From NCBI RefSeq assembly GCF_900626075.1, contig NZ_UYZY01000008.1, positions 124,001-188,000 of the forward strand: a stretch of DNA of 64,000 bases, written 5' to 3'. The notes under the pieces were generated by a model, which did not search any database, was not told the origin of the DNA, and saw only the letters and a program-made list of their open reading frames with translations. The first letter of the stretch is position 1. Each line of letters begins with the position of its first letter. Of the stretch, positions 35,850 through 45,154 are shown piece by piece. The position numbers and the translations under genes were made by a program. This DNA is from Clostridium transplantifaecale (GTDB lineage Bacteria; Bacillota; Clostridia; Lachnospirales; Lachnospiraceae).

Positions 35850-38504
35850 TTATCTTCGTCTCTGAATCCACTTCACCGTCTCCACCGCCGGTATAATCAG
35901 GAAAGCCAGCAGCAGTGCGGTGATGTATTCCATCAGGGAAATGTGTTCGAATCCAAAAGCATCTGCCAGGAACGGCACATAAATAACAATGGTAGTAAGA
36001 ACCAATGAAAATAACATGGCTCCCCACAGCGCTTTGTTGTGTCCCTTCAGGGTGAATACAGATTTTCTCTGTGAACGCATATTAAAGGAATGGAAAATCT
36101 CCGTCATGGACATAGTCAGGAAAGCCATTGTAATTCCGTCGGCGCTGGGTGCAATCTCCCATACTCCTGCCTCTATCCGGTGGCCGATAAAGTAAGCGGC
36201 AAGCGTCAGGATAGAAACCAGAATTCCCTGGTAGATTACATCGGTACCCAGACCTCCTGAGAAGACGCCGTCCTTTGCTTCTCTTGGTTTTCTCCTCATA
36301 ATATCCTCTTCCGCCTCTTCCATTCCAAGGGCCAGAGCCGGAAAACAGTCTGTAATCAGGTTAATCCACAGCAGGTGCACCGGCTTCAGGATAACAAAAC
36401 CAAGCAGGGTCGCCACAAAGACACTCAATACCTCGCTTAAGTTGGAGGCAAGCAGGAACTGGATTGCCTTCCGGATGTTGTCATAAATTCTCCGTCCCTC
36501 GCTCACCGCCGAAACAATGGTTGCAAAGTTGTCATCAGCCAGAACCATATCAGCCACATTCTTTGTCACATCGGTTCCCGTGATACCCATTCCCACACCG
36601 ATATCGGCATTTTTGATCGACGGGGCATCGTTGACGCCGTCTCCGGTCATCGCGGTCACCATGCCTTTTGCCTGCCAGCCCTGTACAATGCGCACCTTAT
36701 GCTCCGGCTGGACCCTGGCATAAACAGAGTAATTCCCGATCCTGTTCCGGAACTCCTGCTCATCCATATCATCCAATTCGGCTCCAGTCACGGCCTGATC
36801 CGCAGAATCTATAATTCCCAGTTCCATTGCGATGGCCGCCGCCGTATCGCGGTGATCACCGGTAATCATAACGGGGCGGATTCCTGCCTGCCGGCATTCC
36901 TGAATCGCCGCTTTCACCTCCGGCCTCACAGGGTCAATCATTCCGGTAAGCCCGACAAATACAAGATCGCGCTCCAGGGCTGCAGGTGATGTATCCTCCG
37001 GCTTTTCTGCCGTTTCCTTCAGCGCTCCGGCCAGCACCCTGAGCGCCCTGTCGGCCATCCTCTTGTTCTCGGACTCAATCCACTTTCTGTCTTTTTCCGT
37101 CATCGGGCGGATGGAACCGTTCTCCCATATGGAGATACAGCATTTTAAGACCTCATCAGGCGCTCCCTTCGTAAACTGGATAAAACCGCCCTCCGCTTTT
37201 TTATGGACGGTGGACATCATCTTGCGCATAGAATCAAAGGGGGCCTCCGCCACTCTCGGAAAGCGGTTTTTCAGCTCATTTTTAGACATTCCCAGGGATG
37301 AAGCGTAATTGACGAGAGCAGCCTCCGTCGGTTCACCGACGGCCTCCTCTCCCTCCCCGGCCTCCGCGTCATTGCAGAGGGCCATGGTTTCTGCAAGGAG
37401 TTCCCTGTCATTTCCCGAAAATTCAGTCACCGTCATTTTATTCTGGGTCAGGGTGCCCGTTTTATCCGAGCAGATCACCTGGGCGCAGCCAAGTGTCTCT
37501 ACCGCTGTCAGTTTTCTGATAATGGCCTTTTTCTTCGACATATTAGTGACGCCGATGGCCAGAACAATCGTGACCACGGTGGCGAGACCTTCCGGGATTG
37601 CCGCCACGGCAAGGCTGACCGCTACCATGAATGTATCAATCAGAACCTCGGCGTGAAAGTCACCTGCTCTTACCACGCTGAATATGAAGATGAAAACGCA
37701 GATTCCTAAAACCAGAATGCTGAGTGTCTTACTGAGCTGCGTCAGTTTCTTCTGGAGCGGAGTCTGGCTCTCTTTGGCTTTTGCAAGGGCATCGGCAATT
37801 TTTCCCATCTCCGTATCCATACCTGTTGCCGTCACAAGGGCCGTGCCCCTGCCGTAAACAACCGTACCTCCCATGTAGACCATATTTTTCCGGTCTCCCA
37901 GAGGGATATCTTTCGTTTTCCCGCTCCGTACGCCGTCGGCCGCTCCGGGAACTTCACTCTGCTTTTCCACGGGCACGGATTCACCGGTCAGCGCCGCTTC
38001 CTCCACTTTCATGGAGGCGCATTCCAGAATACGCCCGTCGGCCGGGACAGCGTCTCCGGCCTCCAGCAGGATTACATCCCCCACAACCAGTTCTTCACTC
38101 TTAATGCTCTGTATTTTACCGTCCCTGTAAACCCTGGAGACGGCGGCCGACATTTTCTGCAGAGCCTCAATGGCCTTCTCCGCCTTGCTCTCCTGGTAAA
38201 CGCCCAGGACGGCGTTGATAACAACCACAGCCAGAATAATAATCACGTCTGCAAAGGATTCTCCCGCATAAAAAGCCGTGATTCCCGACACCAGCGCCGC
38301 GGCCAGGAGGACAATAATCATCGGATCCTTTAGCTGTTTTGCAAAACGGGTGAGAAGAGGCTCCTTCTCAGCCTCCTTAAGCTTATTCGGGCCGTTGCGT
38401 TCCAGCCGCTCTTTTGCATTGCCGTCCGCAAGGCCCTGAAGGGTGCTTTCCGTTTCCTTCACCGCCGCTTCGGCATGTTCCATGTAATATTTCATTGTTG
38501 ACAT
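35850..38504 (-). CDS. Calcium-transporting-type P-type ATPase (P2 family)
   Basis: An 884-residue cation pump. Domains in order: N-terminal cation-ATPase domain, actuator with EEAALTGESVPVEK (about 172-185), membrane segment 4 with AVAAIPEGL, phosphorylation site CSDKTGTLTQNK (about 345), nucleotide domain (FTKGAPDEVL), hinge MTGDGVNDAPSIKNADIG, and a C-terminal cation domain with six segments. The PEGL motif in segment 4 is typical of SERCA/PMCA-like calcium pumps; manganese or other divalent ions cannot be excluded. The start at 38504 has AGGAG only three bases away, so the second ATG at 38495 may be used. Single-gene unit. Confidence 0.93.
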   Translation of the reverse strand: MSTMKYYMEHAEAAVKETESTLQGLADGNAKERLERNGPNKLKEAEKEPLLTRFAKQLKDPMIIVLLAAALVSGITAFYAGESFADVIIILAVVVINAVLGVYQESKAEKAIEALQKMSAAVSRVYRDGKIQSIKSEELVVGDVILLEAGDAVPADGRILECASMKVEEAALTGESVPVEKQSEVPGAADGVRSGKTKDIPLGDRKNMVYMGGTVVYGRGTALVTATGMDTEMGKIADALAKAKESQTPLQKKLTQLSKTLSILVLGICVFIFIFSVVRAGDFHAEVLIDTFMVAVSLAVAAIPEGLATVVTIVLAIGVTNMSKKKAIIRKLTAVETLGCAQVICSDKTGTLTQNKMTVTEFSGNDRELLAETMALCNDAEAGEGEEAVGEPTEAALVNYASSLGMSKNELKNRFPRVAEAPFDSMRKMMSTVHKKAEGGFIQFTKGAPDEVLKCCISIWENGSIRPMTEKDRKWIESENKRMADRALRVLAGALKETAEKPEDTSPAALERDLVFVGLTGMIDPVRPEVKAAIQECRQAGIRPVMITGDHRDTAAAIAMELGIIDSADQAVTGAELDDMDEQEFRNRIGNYSVYARVQPEHKVRIVQGWQAKGMVTAMTGDGVNDAPSIKNADIGVGMGITGTDVTKNVADMVLADDNFATIVSAVSEGRRIYDNIRKAIQFLLASNLSEVLSVFVATLLGFVILKPVHLLWINLITDCFPALALGMEEAEEDIMRRKPREAKDGVFSGGLGTDVIYQGILVSILTLAAYFIGHRIEAGVWEIAPSADGITMAFLTMSMTEIFHSFNMRSQRKSVFTLKGHNKALWGAMLFSLVLTTIVIYVPFLADAFGFEHISLMEYITALLLAFLIIPAVETVKWIQRRR

Positions 38505-38629
38505 AGGCTCCTACCTTTCTATCTGCACTACACACGCCCGGAAATCCTTACGTACAGGCGTAAAATCCCCATTTTGGATATTATGCCGTCTTTTCCCTCC
38601 GAATATGAGCATTTCCTGTAAAATAAAAA

Positions 38630-38672
38630 AACGATTCCCGCCCGCGGGATTCTTGCGCTGCCGCGCGGTTGC
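38630..38672. repeat. Short structured repeat, copy 1 (hairpin plus 22-base conserved block)
   Basis: A hairpin (GATTCCCGC/GCGGGATTC with one mismatch) is followed by the 22-base block at 38651-38672 (TCTTGCGCTG ... CGCGGTTGC, with an internal CCGCGCGG palindrome). The same block occurs exactly at 62134-62155, also preceded by a hairpin of different sequence. The rest of the 38505-38997 gap holds this repeat, the adjacent terminator and unremarkable sequence. Confidence 0.65.
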
Positions 38673-38716
38673 AAAAAAAAGACTCATATGCAGTAAACAA
38701 ATACTGCATATGAGTC
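38673..38716 (-). terminator. Terminator after the galK-alkD-cytidylate-kinase-like operon
   Basis: GACTCATATGCAGTA and its exact complement form a 15-base stem with a six-base loop; on the minus strand it is followed by eight U residues. It lies about 280 bases after the last gene of the operon, so an earlier 3' end is possible. Confidence 0.85.
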
Positions 38717-38997
38717 TCGTCATTTAAGGCAAACCAGGCGTAATCGCCATGCATGTTGACTTGCCGCACAGGCTGTTCATTTCCTGTGTCTGACTACTCC
38801 CTCATATCAAGGAATCTCTCCTGTACGGAGTTATCCGGATCGGCCGTGTTGCCGTGCCGTTTCTTATGCGATCAGTCTAGCAGGGGTTTCCCCCGCTGTC
38901 AAGAGAAACGGCCTCACTTTCCGTTAAACAGGTCATTCTTTACGTTTTATTTTCGCAGGCCTGCACGCGGGCTGGCAGTGCGCTCCTCTCTCGGAAA

Positions 38998-39642
38998 TCA
39001 GTCCATAAAACCTTTCAGTTTAATATATGCCTTGATCAGCTCCGCGGTCTCATCAAGCGTCAGTTTCGTCGTATTAATAGGAAGATCATAGTTCTTGATG
39101 CTGTGCCATTCACTGCCTGTAAAATACTTATAATACTCTTTTCTTTCCTTCTCGATCTTTTTAATTCTTCTCTTTGCCCTCTCCTCGTCGATGCAGTCTA
39201 CTTCCATAACCCTCTGCACCTTTTTCACCTTGTCGGCATAAACAAAGATCCGGATCAGGCGTTCCACGTCCTCGTCCTGATCGAGTACATAACCGGCGGC
39301 CCGGCCTACAAAGATGCACGGCTCGCTCTCCGCCAGTTCGCGGATTACCTCGGACTGGAATTTAAAAAGGTTCTCCGGCGAAGTCAGCTTCGCGTTGGGT
39401 GAAGGCTTTGAGGAAATATCCAGCTTTCTGCCTCCTCCCAGCCTGTAGAGCAGGTTGTTGCCCGCTTTCTCATCCGCCAGACGGAAGAACTGCTCTCCCA
39501 CGGCGCTCTTCTCGGATGCAAGCTTCAGGATATCGTCGTCGTAAAAATGAATTCCCAGCTCCTCGGCCAGCTTCTTTCCCACGATACGTCCGCCGCTTCC
39601 GTACTCTCTCTCAATAGTGATAATCAGATTTTTATTTCCCAT
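38998..39642 (-). CDS. Cytidylate kinase-like family protein
   Basis: A 214-residue P-loop protein. The N-terminus ITIEREYGSGGRIVGKKLAE is the cytidylate-kinase-like Walker A with a Gly-Ser-Gly-Gly-Arg loop, and FYDDDILKLASEKSA and CIFVGRAAGYVLDQ follow the family. It differs from true Cmk and is common in this bacterial group with unknown substrate. GGGAGGGAG precedes the ATG. It is third in a run with galactokinase and the AlkD-like gene (gaps 9 and 50 bases). Confidence 0.9.
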   Translation of the reverse strand: MGNKNLIITIEREYGSGGRIVGKKLAEELGIHFYDDDILKLASEKSAVGEQFFRLADEKAGNNLLYRLGGGRKLDISSKPSPNAKLTSPENLFKFQSEVIRELAESEPCIFVGRAAGYVLDQDEDVERLIRIFVYADKVKKVQRVMEVDCIDEERAKRRIKKIEKERKEYYKYFTGSEWHSIKNYDLPINTTKLTLDETAELIKAYIKLKGFMD

Positions 39643-39692
39643 AAATCTCCCTCCCTGCTTTTGCCTATCCCCTCCGGTACAGGCATAAACTT

Positions 39693-40391
39693 TTACCTCT
39701 TAAGACTGCGTATGAACGCTTTCTCCTCCTTACTCACCCTATAGGATTCCGTAATCTTCTGGAGCGCCTTATTATATGTGAAATCTTCAAAATTTCCTTC
39801 CTTCATACACCGGAGCGTCTTCTCCGGAAACTGCACGTAACAGACCGACAGGGCCCAGGCCACCGCCATCTTGACGTAATATCCCGGGTGGACCGCCTGC
39901 TGCAGCAGATTGAGCGTCGTATCGATATAAACGCCGTCAATATAATAATTCAGGAGCAGGACTACGGCGAACCTTGCCTCAAACTCATTCTCCGAGGTGA
40001 TATACGGTTTCAGGAAAGCCAGCACGCCCTCCCTGTCATCCTTCACCTTCTTAAGGCCGGAGCAGACAATGTCGCAGTGCGCCCAGTTATTTGCTTTCGC
40101 CAGAAAGGACGGAAGTCTTTTAAGCATCTGCCCGACATCTTCCTTCAGAAGGCCGATTACCATACCCTGAAGCATAATCTCCTCATAAGTGCCGTCCGAC
40201 GCCCGTTCCAGATAGCCGCTTCCTTCTTCCTTTACAAGCCGTCTTGCAAGCTTCCAGAGCTTTGGAATACGTACCCCCAGAATGTTTTCCGTCCCCGGGA
40301 TCAGCCTGCTCTGAAAAATCCTGTACGGCTCGTCGGCCAGCTCCTTAAGTTCTCTTAAAACGTCAGTCTGTTCCTCCAAGGTATCCGGCAT
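39693..40391 (-). CDS. DNA alkylation repair protein (AlkD-like HEAT-repeat glycosylase)
   Basis: A 232-residue all-helical protein of the AlkD family. Typical blocks are LIPGTENILGVRIPKLWKLA, NNWAHCDIVCSGLK (Trp-Asp of the lesion-binding cleft) and YYVKMAVAWALSVCYVQFPE. AlkD-type enzymes remove N3- and N7-alkylpurines. It begins nine bases after the galactokinase stop and is likely co-transcribed with it, although no functional link is obvious. Confidence 0.92.
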   Translation of the reverse strand: MPDTLEEQTDVLRELKELADEPYRIFQSRLIPGTENILGVRIPKLWKLARRLVKEEGSGYLERASDGTYEEIMLQGMVIGLLKEDVGQMLKRLPSFLAKANNWAHCDIVCSGLKKVKDDREGVLAFLKPYITSENEFEARFAVVLLLNYYIDGVYIDTTLNLLQQAVHPGYYVKMAVAWALSVCYVQFPEKTLRCMKEGNFEDFTYNKALQKITESYRVSKEEKAFIRSLKR

Positions 40392-40400
40392 TTTCCTTCC

Positions 40401-41690
40401 TCACATCTTTTCGTTGACACAGATCGCGCCGTACGGCCGGATGCTCATCCGGTACGCATTGCCCTCCCCGATGGCCCTCTCTATATACGCCACATATTCT
40501 TCAATCAGTTCATTTGGCAGCATCACCATGATCACACCGGCAAATCCTCCTCCGTGAATACGGCATGCCCCCTTTTTCTTTTCACCGATAAACAGCTCAG
40601 TAAGAGCCAGTGCAATGCTGATTCCCTGCTCCTGCACATCGGCCGTCGTATATACATTCTGCAGCCATTTCCAGGAAGAATTGCCGGATGCGGTGATATT
40701 TTCAAGAAATGTTCCAAAATCACCTTCCTTTAATGCCTTCACTTCCGCCTCAACTCTCTTATTTTCTTCAAAGAAATGGAGCGCCCTCATCACAGAACGG
40801 TCTCCTGCACAGGCACGCAGCTCAGACATATTAGCGATGACTTCCTCCTCCGTGATATCGGCACAAGCTTCTTTTCCAAAATAGGCCGCTACCTTTCTCA
40901 TCTCCAACGGCACGGAGGAATAATCCGCGCTCAAATCCGCATGGCCCTTGCCTGTATTAACGATAACCAGGCTGTAATCCTGGGCTCCAAAGTCAAAATC
41001 AATTTTCTCCACAACCGGTTTCTCAGGATTCTTAAAATCGATAGTGATAAGTCCCCCAACTGCGCAGGCCATCTGGTCTAAAAGTCCGGATGCCTTATTC
41101 CAGAAATTGTTCTCCGAATATTTTCCAATATGGGAATATGCAACCACATCCATCTTTCCATCATTGAAGAAGGTATTGAGCATGGAACAGATCAGCATCT
41201 CATATGCCGCGGAGGAGCTGACTCCGGCCGCGCTTATGACGTTGCTTGTTATGTATGCGTCAAAGCCCCCTATCTCATAACCCTTTTCCTTAAATCCCTG
41301 AAGAATCCCTTTCGTTAAATCGATAGTCCCCGCCATCTGCGGGCTGGGTTTTAAATCCTTCAGGCTGATGATAAATTTCTGATTAAACGTCTCGCTCAGG
41401 ATGCGGACCGTGTCCGTTCCGTTCTTCGCGGCCGCGCCCACGCAGTCCAGGTTAATACTTCCGGCAAGCACTTTGCCATGGTTGTGATCCGTGTGGTTTC
41501 CGCTGATTTCGGTCCGTCCGGGAGCGCTGAACAGCAGAATATCATTGTCCCCATATGTCTTCTTAAAACCATTGGCCACCTGACGGTAACGTTCCGTATT
41601 CTCAGCGGCGCCTGCCCCGCCGTAAAGCTCTGTCATGATTTTCTTTGCTTCCTGCGTGTCAAGCTTCTGAAGAGTGTCCTGTACTGTCAT
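40401..41690 (-). CDS. galK: Galactokinase
   Basis: A 429-residue GHMP kinase. The start at 41690 has AAAAGGAG eight bases upstream. The galactokinase signature is APGRTEISGNHTDHNHGKVL (about 50-70), the ATP loop is GVSSSAAYEMLICSML, and RIHGGGFAGVIMVML is the third GHMP motif. It phosphorylates galactose in the Leloir pathway. No galT, galE or sugar transporter lies nearby in the window. Confidence 0.92.
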   Translation of the reverse strand: MTVQDTLQKLDTQEAKKIMTELYGGAGAAENTERYRQVANGFKKTYGDNDILLFSAPGRTEISGNHTDHNHGKVLAGSINLDCVGAAAKNGTDTVRILSETFNQKFIISLKDLKPSPQMAGTIDLTKGILQGFKEKGYEIGGFDAYITSNVISAAGVSSSAAYEMLICSMLNTFFNDGKMDVVAYSHIGKYSENNFWNKASGLLDQMACAVGGLITIDFKNPEKPVVEKIDFDFGAQDYSLVIVNTGKGHADLSADYSSVPLEMRKVAAYFGKEACADITEEEVIANMSELRACAGDRSVMRALHFFEENKRVEAEVKALKEGDFGTFLENITASGNSSWKWLQNVYTTADVQEQGISIALALTELFIGEKKKGACRIHGGGFAGVIMVMLPNELIEEYVAYIERAIGEGNAYRMSIRPYGAICVNEKM

Positions 41691-41761
41691 GATTTTTCTC
41701 CTTTTCCCCATGTTTTCTATAATTATAACTATTCAGTACCTTCATAGTTACCCTTAATTAC

Positions 41762-41790
41762 AGTATACCATCCCATTTGTCATGTCTCAA
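41762..41790 (-). promoter_or_regulatory. Promoter of the galK operon
   Basis: TTGAGA (41785-41790), 17 bases and TATACT (41762-41767) on the minus strand, about 70 bases before the galK start. Confidence 0.8.
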
Positions 41791-41886
41791 TACGATATTC
41801 TCTGATTTTTCTATAAATTATTTGCAACAATTCAGACGGCGGGACAGAACACGTCTGCGCCGGTTTTCCCGATAGATCCCGGGATC

Positions 41887-41916
41887 TTGCCAGAAAGGAC
41901 ATATATCCTGTATACT
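41887..41916 (+). promoter_or_regulatory. Promoter of the TIGR01212 radical SAM gene
   Basis: TTGCCA (41887-41892), 18 bases and TATACT (41911-41916) on the plus strand, about 72 bases before the ATG. Confidence 0.65.
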
Positions 41917-41987
41917 ATTAGAAGTGTTTTGTAAAAAAGCGCTGATAAAAACATTTACTAAAAATTCCGGAAAGGCGGGACGGCATC

Positions 41988-42944
41988 ATGGAACCATCAG
42001 CTTCACCTCTTTGGGGCGACAAGCCCTACTATTCCCTGAATTATTATCTGAAACAGACCTTTGGTGAAAAGGTTTATAAACTGGCGCTGGACGGCGGCAT
42101 GACCTGTCCGAACCGGGACGGCACAGCCGGAACCGGCGGCTGTATTTTCTGCAGCCGGGGAGGCTCCGGTGATTTCGCCGAACCCCGGCGCGGCTCGGTC
42201 ACCGAACAGATCGAAGCTGCAAAATCACTCGTCCGGTCCAAGATAAAGGACGGACGTTACATTGCCTATTTCCAGTCCTATACAAACACCTATGCCCCCG
42301 TCGGCTATCTGGAAACGCTTTTCCGGGAGGCGGTCTCCCATCCCGGTACAGCCGCCCTGTCCATCGGCACGCGCCCCGACTGTCTCCCGCCGGAAACAAT
42401 CGGCCTGCTTGCGGATATCAGCCTGGAAAAACCGGTGTGGGTGGAACTGGGACTCCAGACCATCCATGAACCGACGGCCGTTCTGATCCGCCGAGGATAT
42501 GAGCTTTCCTGCTTTGAGACAGCCGTTAAAAGACTGAAGGAAGCCGGACTCACGGTAATCGTCCATGTCATCCTCGGCCTGCCCGGAGAGACGGAAGAAA
42601 TGATGCTTGAAACAATCCGTTATATCGGCAGCTTCACCCCTCATATCGACGGAATCAAGCTCCAGCTGCTCCATATCCTCAAAGAAACAGAACTGGCCGC
42701 CCTCTATGAGGCGGCCCCGTTCCCTGTCATGTCTATGGACGAATATATTGAACTGATTCTGAAATGCATCCGCCTGCTGCCGCCGGACATCGTCATCCAC
42801 CGGCTCAGCGGCGACGGACCGAAAAAACTGCTGATTGCACCAGAATGGAGCGGCAACAAGCGGCTGTTCTTAAACTCCCTCACCAGGGCATTTAAGGAGA
42901 CTGGGGCGTATCAGGGTGAATGGTGCCCGCCTCGTCAACCGTAA
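41988..42944 (+). CDS. TIGR01212 family radical SAM protein (YhcC-like)
   Basis: A 318-residue radical SAM enzyme. The cluster-binding motif is spaced as in this family, with Cys residues in MTCPNRDG and GGCIFCS (about residues 38-55). FQSYTNTYAPVGYLE, LGLQTIHEPTAVLIRRGY and VIHRLSGDGPKKLLIAPEW are further family blocks. The reaction is not established for the family. Its last 53 bases overlap, on the opposite strand, the downstream half of the interrupted CapA gene. Confidence 0.93.
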   Translation: MEPSASPLWGDKPYYSLNYYLKQTFGEKVYKLALDGGMTCPNRDGTAGTGGCIFCSRGGSGDFAEPRRGSVTEQIEAAKSLVRSKIKDGRYIAYFQSYTNTYAPVGYLETLFREAVSHPGTAALSIGTRPDCLPPETIGLLADISLEKPVWVELGLQTIHEPTAVLIRRGYELSCFETAVKRLKEAGLTVIVHVILGLPGETEEMMLETIRYIGSFTPHIDGIKLQLLHILKETELAALYEAAPFPVMSMDEYIELILKCIRLLPPDIVIHRLSGDGPKKLLIAPEWSGNKRLFLNSLTRAFKETGAYQGEWCPPRQP

Positions 42945-44151
42945 TATCAAAGGAGAGCGCTTTCAGGCCCTCATAAAATCCCGGTTTCTTTCCCGCATCC
43001 ATCTGCCTTGTATAACCGGCCGAGGATGTGGCGGGAATGACCGACAGGACAGCCCCCTTCTCCTCATCCACATCCACGCGCACCAGCATGGTCTGCGGTA
43101 TCGAGCTTCCAAACACAAAATTCCCCAGGCTGTACAGGATAGGCTTTCCTTTTTAAAATTCGATCCCCTGGAGCACGTGGGGATGGCTTCCCACCACCAG
43201 ATCGGCGCCTGCATCGATGTACTGCCTTGCCAGGGTTCTCTGGTATTCTTCCGGTTCCGTATTTCTTTCGATTCCCCAATGTATATAAACGACAAGATAG
43301 TCACACTGCTCCTCAGCGGCCTGTATCTCCTTCAGGAGAATCGAAGGATCATAGGTGGTCAGCACTCCCGGGTGCGATTTCCCGACCGTCCAGGACGAAA
43401 CGGGAATTACCCTGGAGGCAGCCAGGAATCCTATCCTTTTCCCCTTAATCTCCATCACTTCCAGCTTCTTTGCGTCGTCCAGATTGGCTCCCGCTCCCAC
43501 CCGCCTGATACCCGCCTCATCTAACAGAGCGCATGTATCAAGCAGGGCGTCCGTTCCGTAGTCGAGAATATGGTTGTTAGCCAGCGTCAGGATGTCGGGG
43601 CCGATTTCCTGCATGATGTGAAGACGCGACGGCGGCAGGCGGAAGGTAAACTGTTTATCCTCCGCGGCGCTTCCCCTGTCACTGAACGGAAATTCTTCAT
43701 TTGCCATAAAAATATCGGCGGACGCAATCTCATTTCGCAGCCCCTCATCCAGAATTCCGGCCACGCCGCCGGCCTTGTCATAGGCGTTCAGGACATGATC
43801 GGACAGATAGATATCACCGCCGAATAACAGTGATACCCTGCCGTCCTCCTCTCCCGGAAGATGGCCGAATTCATTACCCGTACCGGATGAAAAATCTCCC
43901 TTTTGCGCAGTTTCAATCTTCAAGAGGAGCTCTTCCGTCTCCCTCTCCCGCTTTTCCGTACTCAAATCCTGATTCCCATCCGGATCTCCGCCGTTACCGG
44001 ACGCCCTGTAATTCTCCACAGGCCCTCCCGACAGAATATCTGGCGCAGTCCGGCTGTTGGCCCTCTGCGACGCAACCAGCCATATAAATATTGCCGCCAG
44101 AAGCACCGGCGGCAGTATGAATATTTTCCTGAATTTCTTTCTTCTTTTCAT
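42892..44151 (-). pseudogene. CapA family protein, interrupted by an in-frame TAA
   Basis: A CapA-type (calcineurin-like, poly-gamma-glutamate synthesis-related) gene. The first ORF codes 332 residues: one membrane anchor (about 9-27), then SLLFGGDIYLSDHVL, TLANNHILDYGTDALLD and LVVGSHPHVLQGIEF. It ends at TAA 43153-43155. Reading on in the same frame continues the family sequence directly (KGKPILYSLGNFVFGSS) for about 86 more codons to 42892. Family members usually have Tyr at the stop position (TAT or TAC), so one base change explains it. The protein probably lacks its C-terminal strands. It may be a recent pseudogene, a sequencing error, or read-through. Confidence 0.85.
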
Positions 44152-44187
44152 CGTTTCCTCAATATGGCGGACCTCTTTTGTCCTCAG

Positions 44188-45027
44188 TTAAAGTGTCACG
44201 ATCACTCCGCCGTCACCGGCATATACGGTTGCCACACCGGCGGTATCCGTTATAACCGTCTCCCGGAAGGAGGCGTTTCTGCAAAGCAGCTCTTTGACCT
44301 GCTCCGCCCTCTCCCTGTTGTTGCAGTGGGCGATAATCAGCCTCTTATCCTTCGTATCTCCGCCGCGCGCAATCGCAATGTCGGCCATGCGGGACAGCGC
44401 CTTATTCATGCCTCTCGCCTGTTCCAGCTTCACAATGACACCCTTGTCACCGGCCATAATCGGCTTGATGTTCAGGGTTGTCGCAAAGAAGGCCTGAAGA
44501 CCCGTCAGGCGTCCGTTCTTCCTCAAAAAGTCAAGCGACTCCAATACGAAAAATGTTTCCATGGAATCCCGGTAGCTCTCGGCCTGCTTTACCACCTCTT
44601 CAAAGGGAAGATCCTGTTCACAGAGTTCCCTTATAGTAAGAGCCACGTTCAGTTCACCGGAGGATGCCGACAGGGAATCAATCACGGCAATATTCTTGTC
44701 CTTCCCGTGCTCTTCCTCATATAATTCCTTCGCCAGGACGGCCGCGTTGTATGTGCCGCTCAGATGGCTCGACAGCGTAATGACGAACACATTGTCCGCC
44801 TCACACTCAAATGCCTCTTTAAACTTCTCAGGGGAAGGACATGCCGTCTTCGGGCACTCCTTTCCGCTTTTCACCAATCCCAGAAATGACTTCTGGTCAA
44901 ACGTCTCATCATCTATCACCTGGACATCATCTACCTGCAGTGTGAGAGGCACCATCTGAAAATGGGCGTCCTTCTTCAGTTCCTCCGTCAGGTCCAGACA
45001 GCTGTCTCCAATAATTTTATATGTCAT
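44188..45027 (-). CDS. DegV family fatty-acid-binding protein
   Basis: A 279-residue DegV protein. KIIGDSCLDLTEEL at the start, CPKTACPSPEKFKEAF, FVITLSSHLSGTYNAAV and RLTGLQAFFATTLNIKPIMA are the standard blocks. DegV/FakB proteins bind a fatty acid and present it to a FakA kinase. AGGAGG precedes the ATG. The CapA gene starts 36 bases after its stop and probably shares the transcript. Confidence 0.93.
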   Translation of the reverse strand: MTYKIIGDSCLDLTEELKKDAHFQMVPLTLQVDDVQVIDDETFDQKSFLGLVKSGKECPKTACPSPEKFKEAFECEADNVFVITLSSHLSGTYNAAVLAKELYEEEHGKDKNIAVIDSLSASSGELNVALTIRELCEQDLPFEEVVKQAESYRDSMETFFVLESLDFLRKNGRLTGLQAFFATTLNIKPIMAGDKGVIVKLEQARGMNKALSRMADIAIARGGDTKDKRLIIAHCNNRERAEQVKELLCRNASFRETVITDTAGVATVYAGDGGVIVTL

Positions 45028-45077
45028 AATCGTCCTCCTGTCATGCGATTCGCATCACATAGTATTCATTACTATCT

Positions 45078-45106
45078 ATTATAGTAACCACATGAATGAA
45101 AGTCAA
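45078..45106 (-). promoter_or_regulatory. Sigma-A promoter of degV-capA
   Basis: TTGACT (45101-45106), 17 bases and TATAAT (45078-45083) on the minus strand, about 50 bases before the DegV start. Confidence 0.87.
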
Positions 45107-45154
45107 GTACTTCAAGGCGCCGGTATGCCGGCACATTGATAGTTTTTGGGCGCT

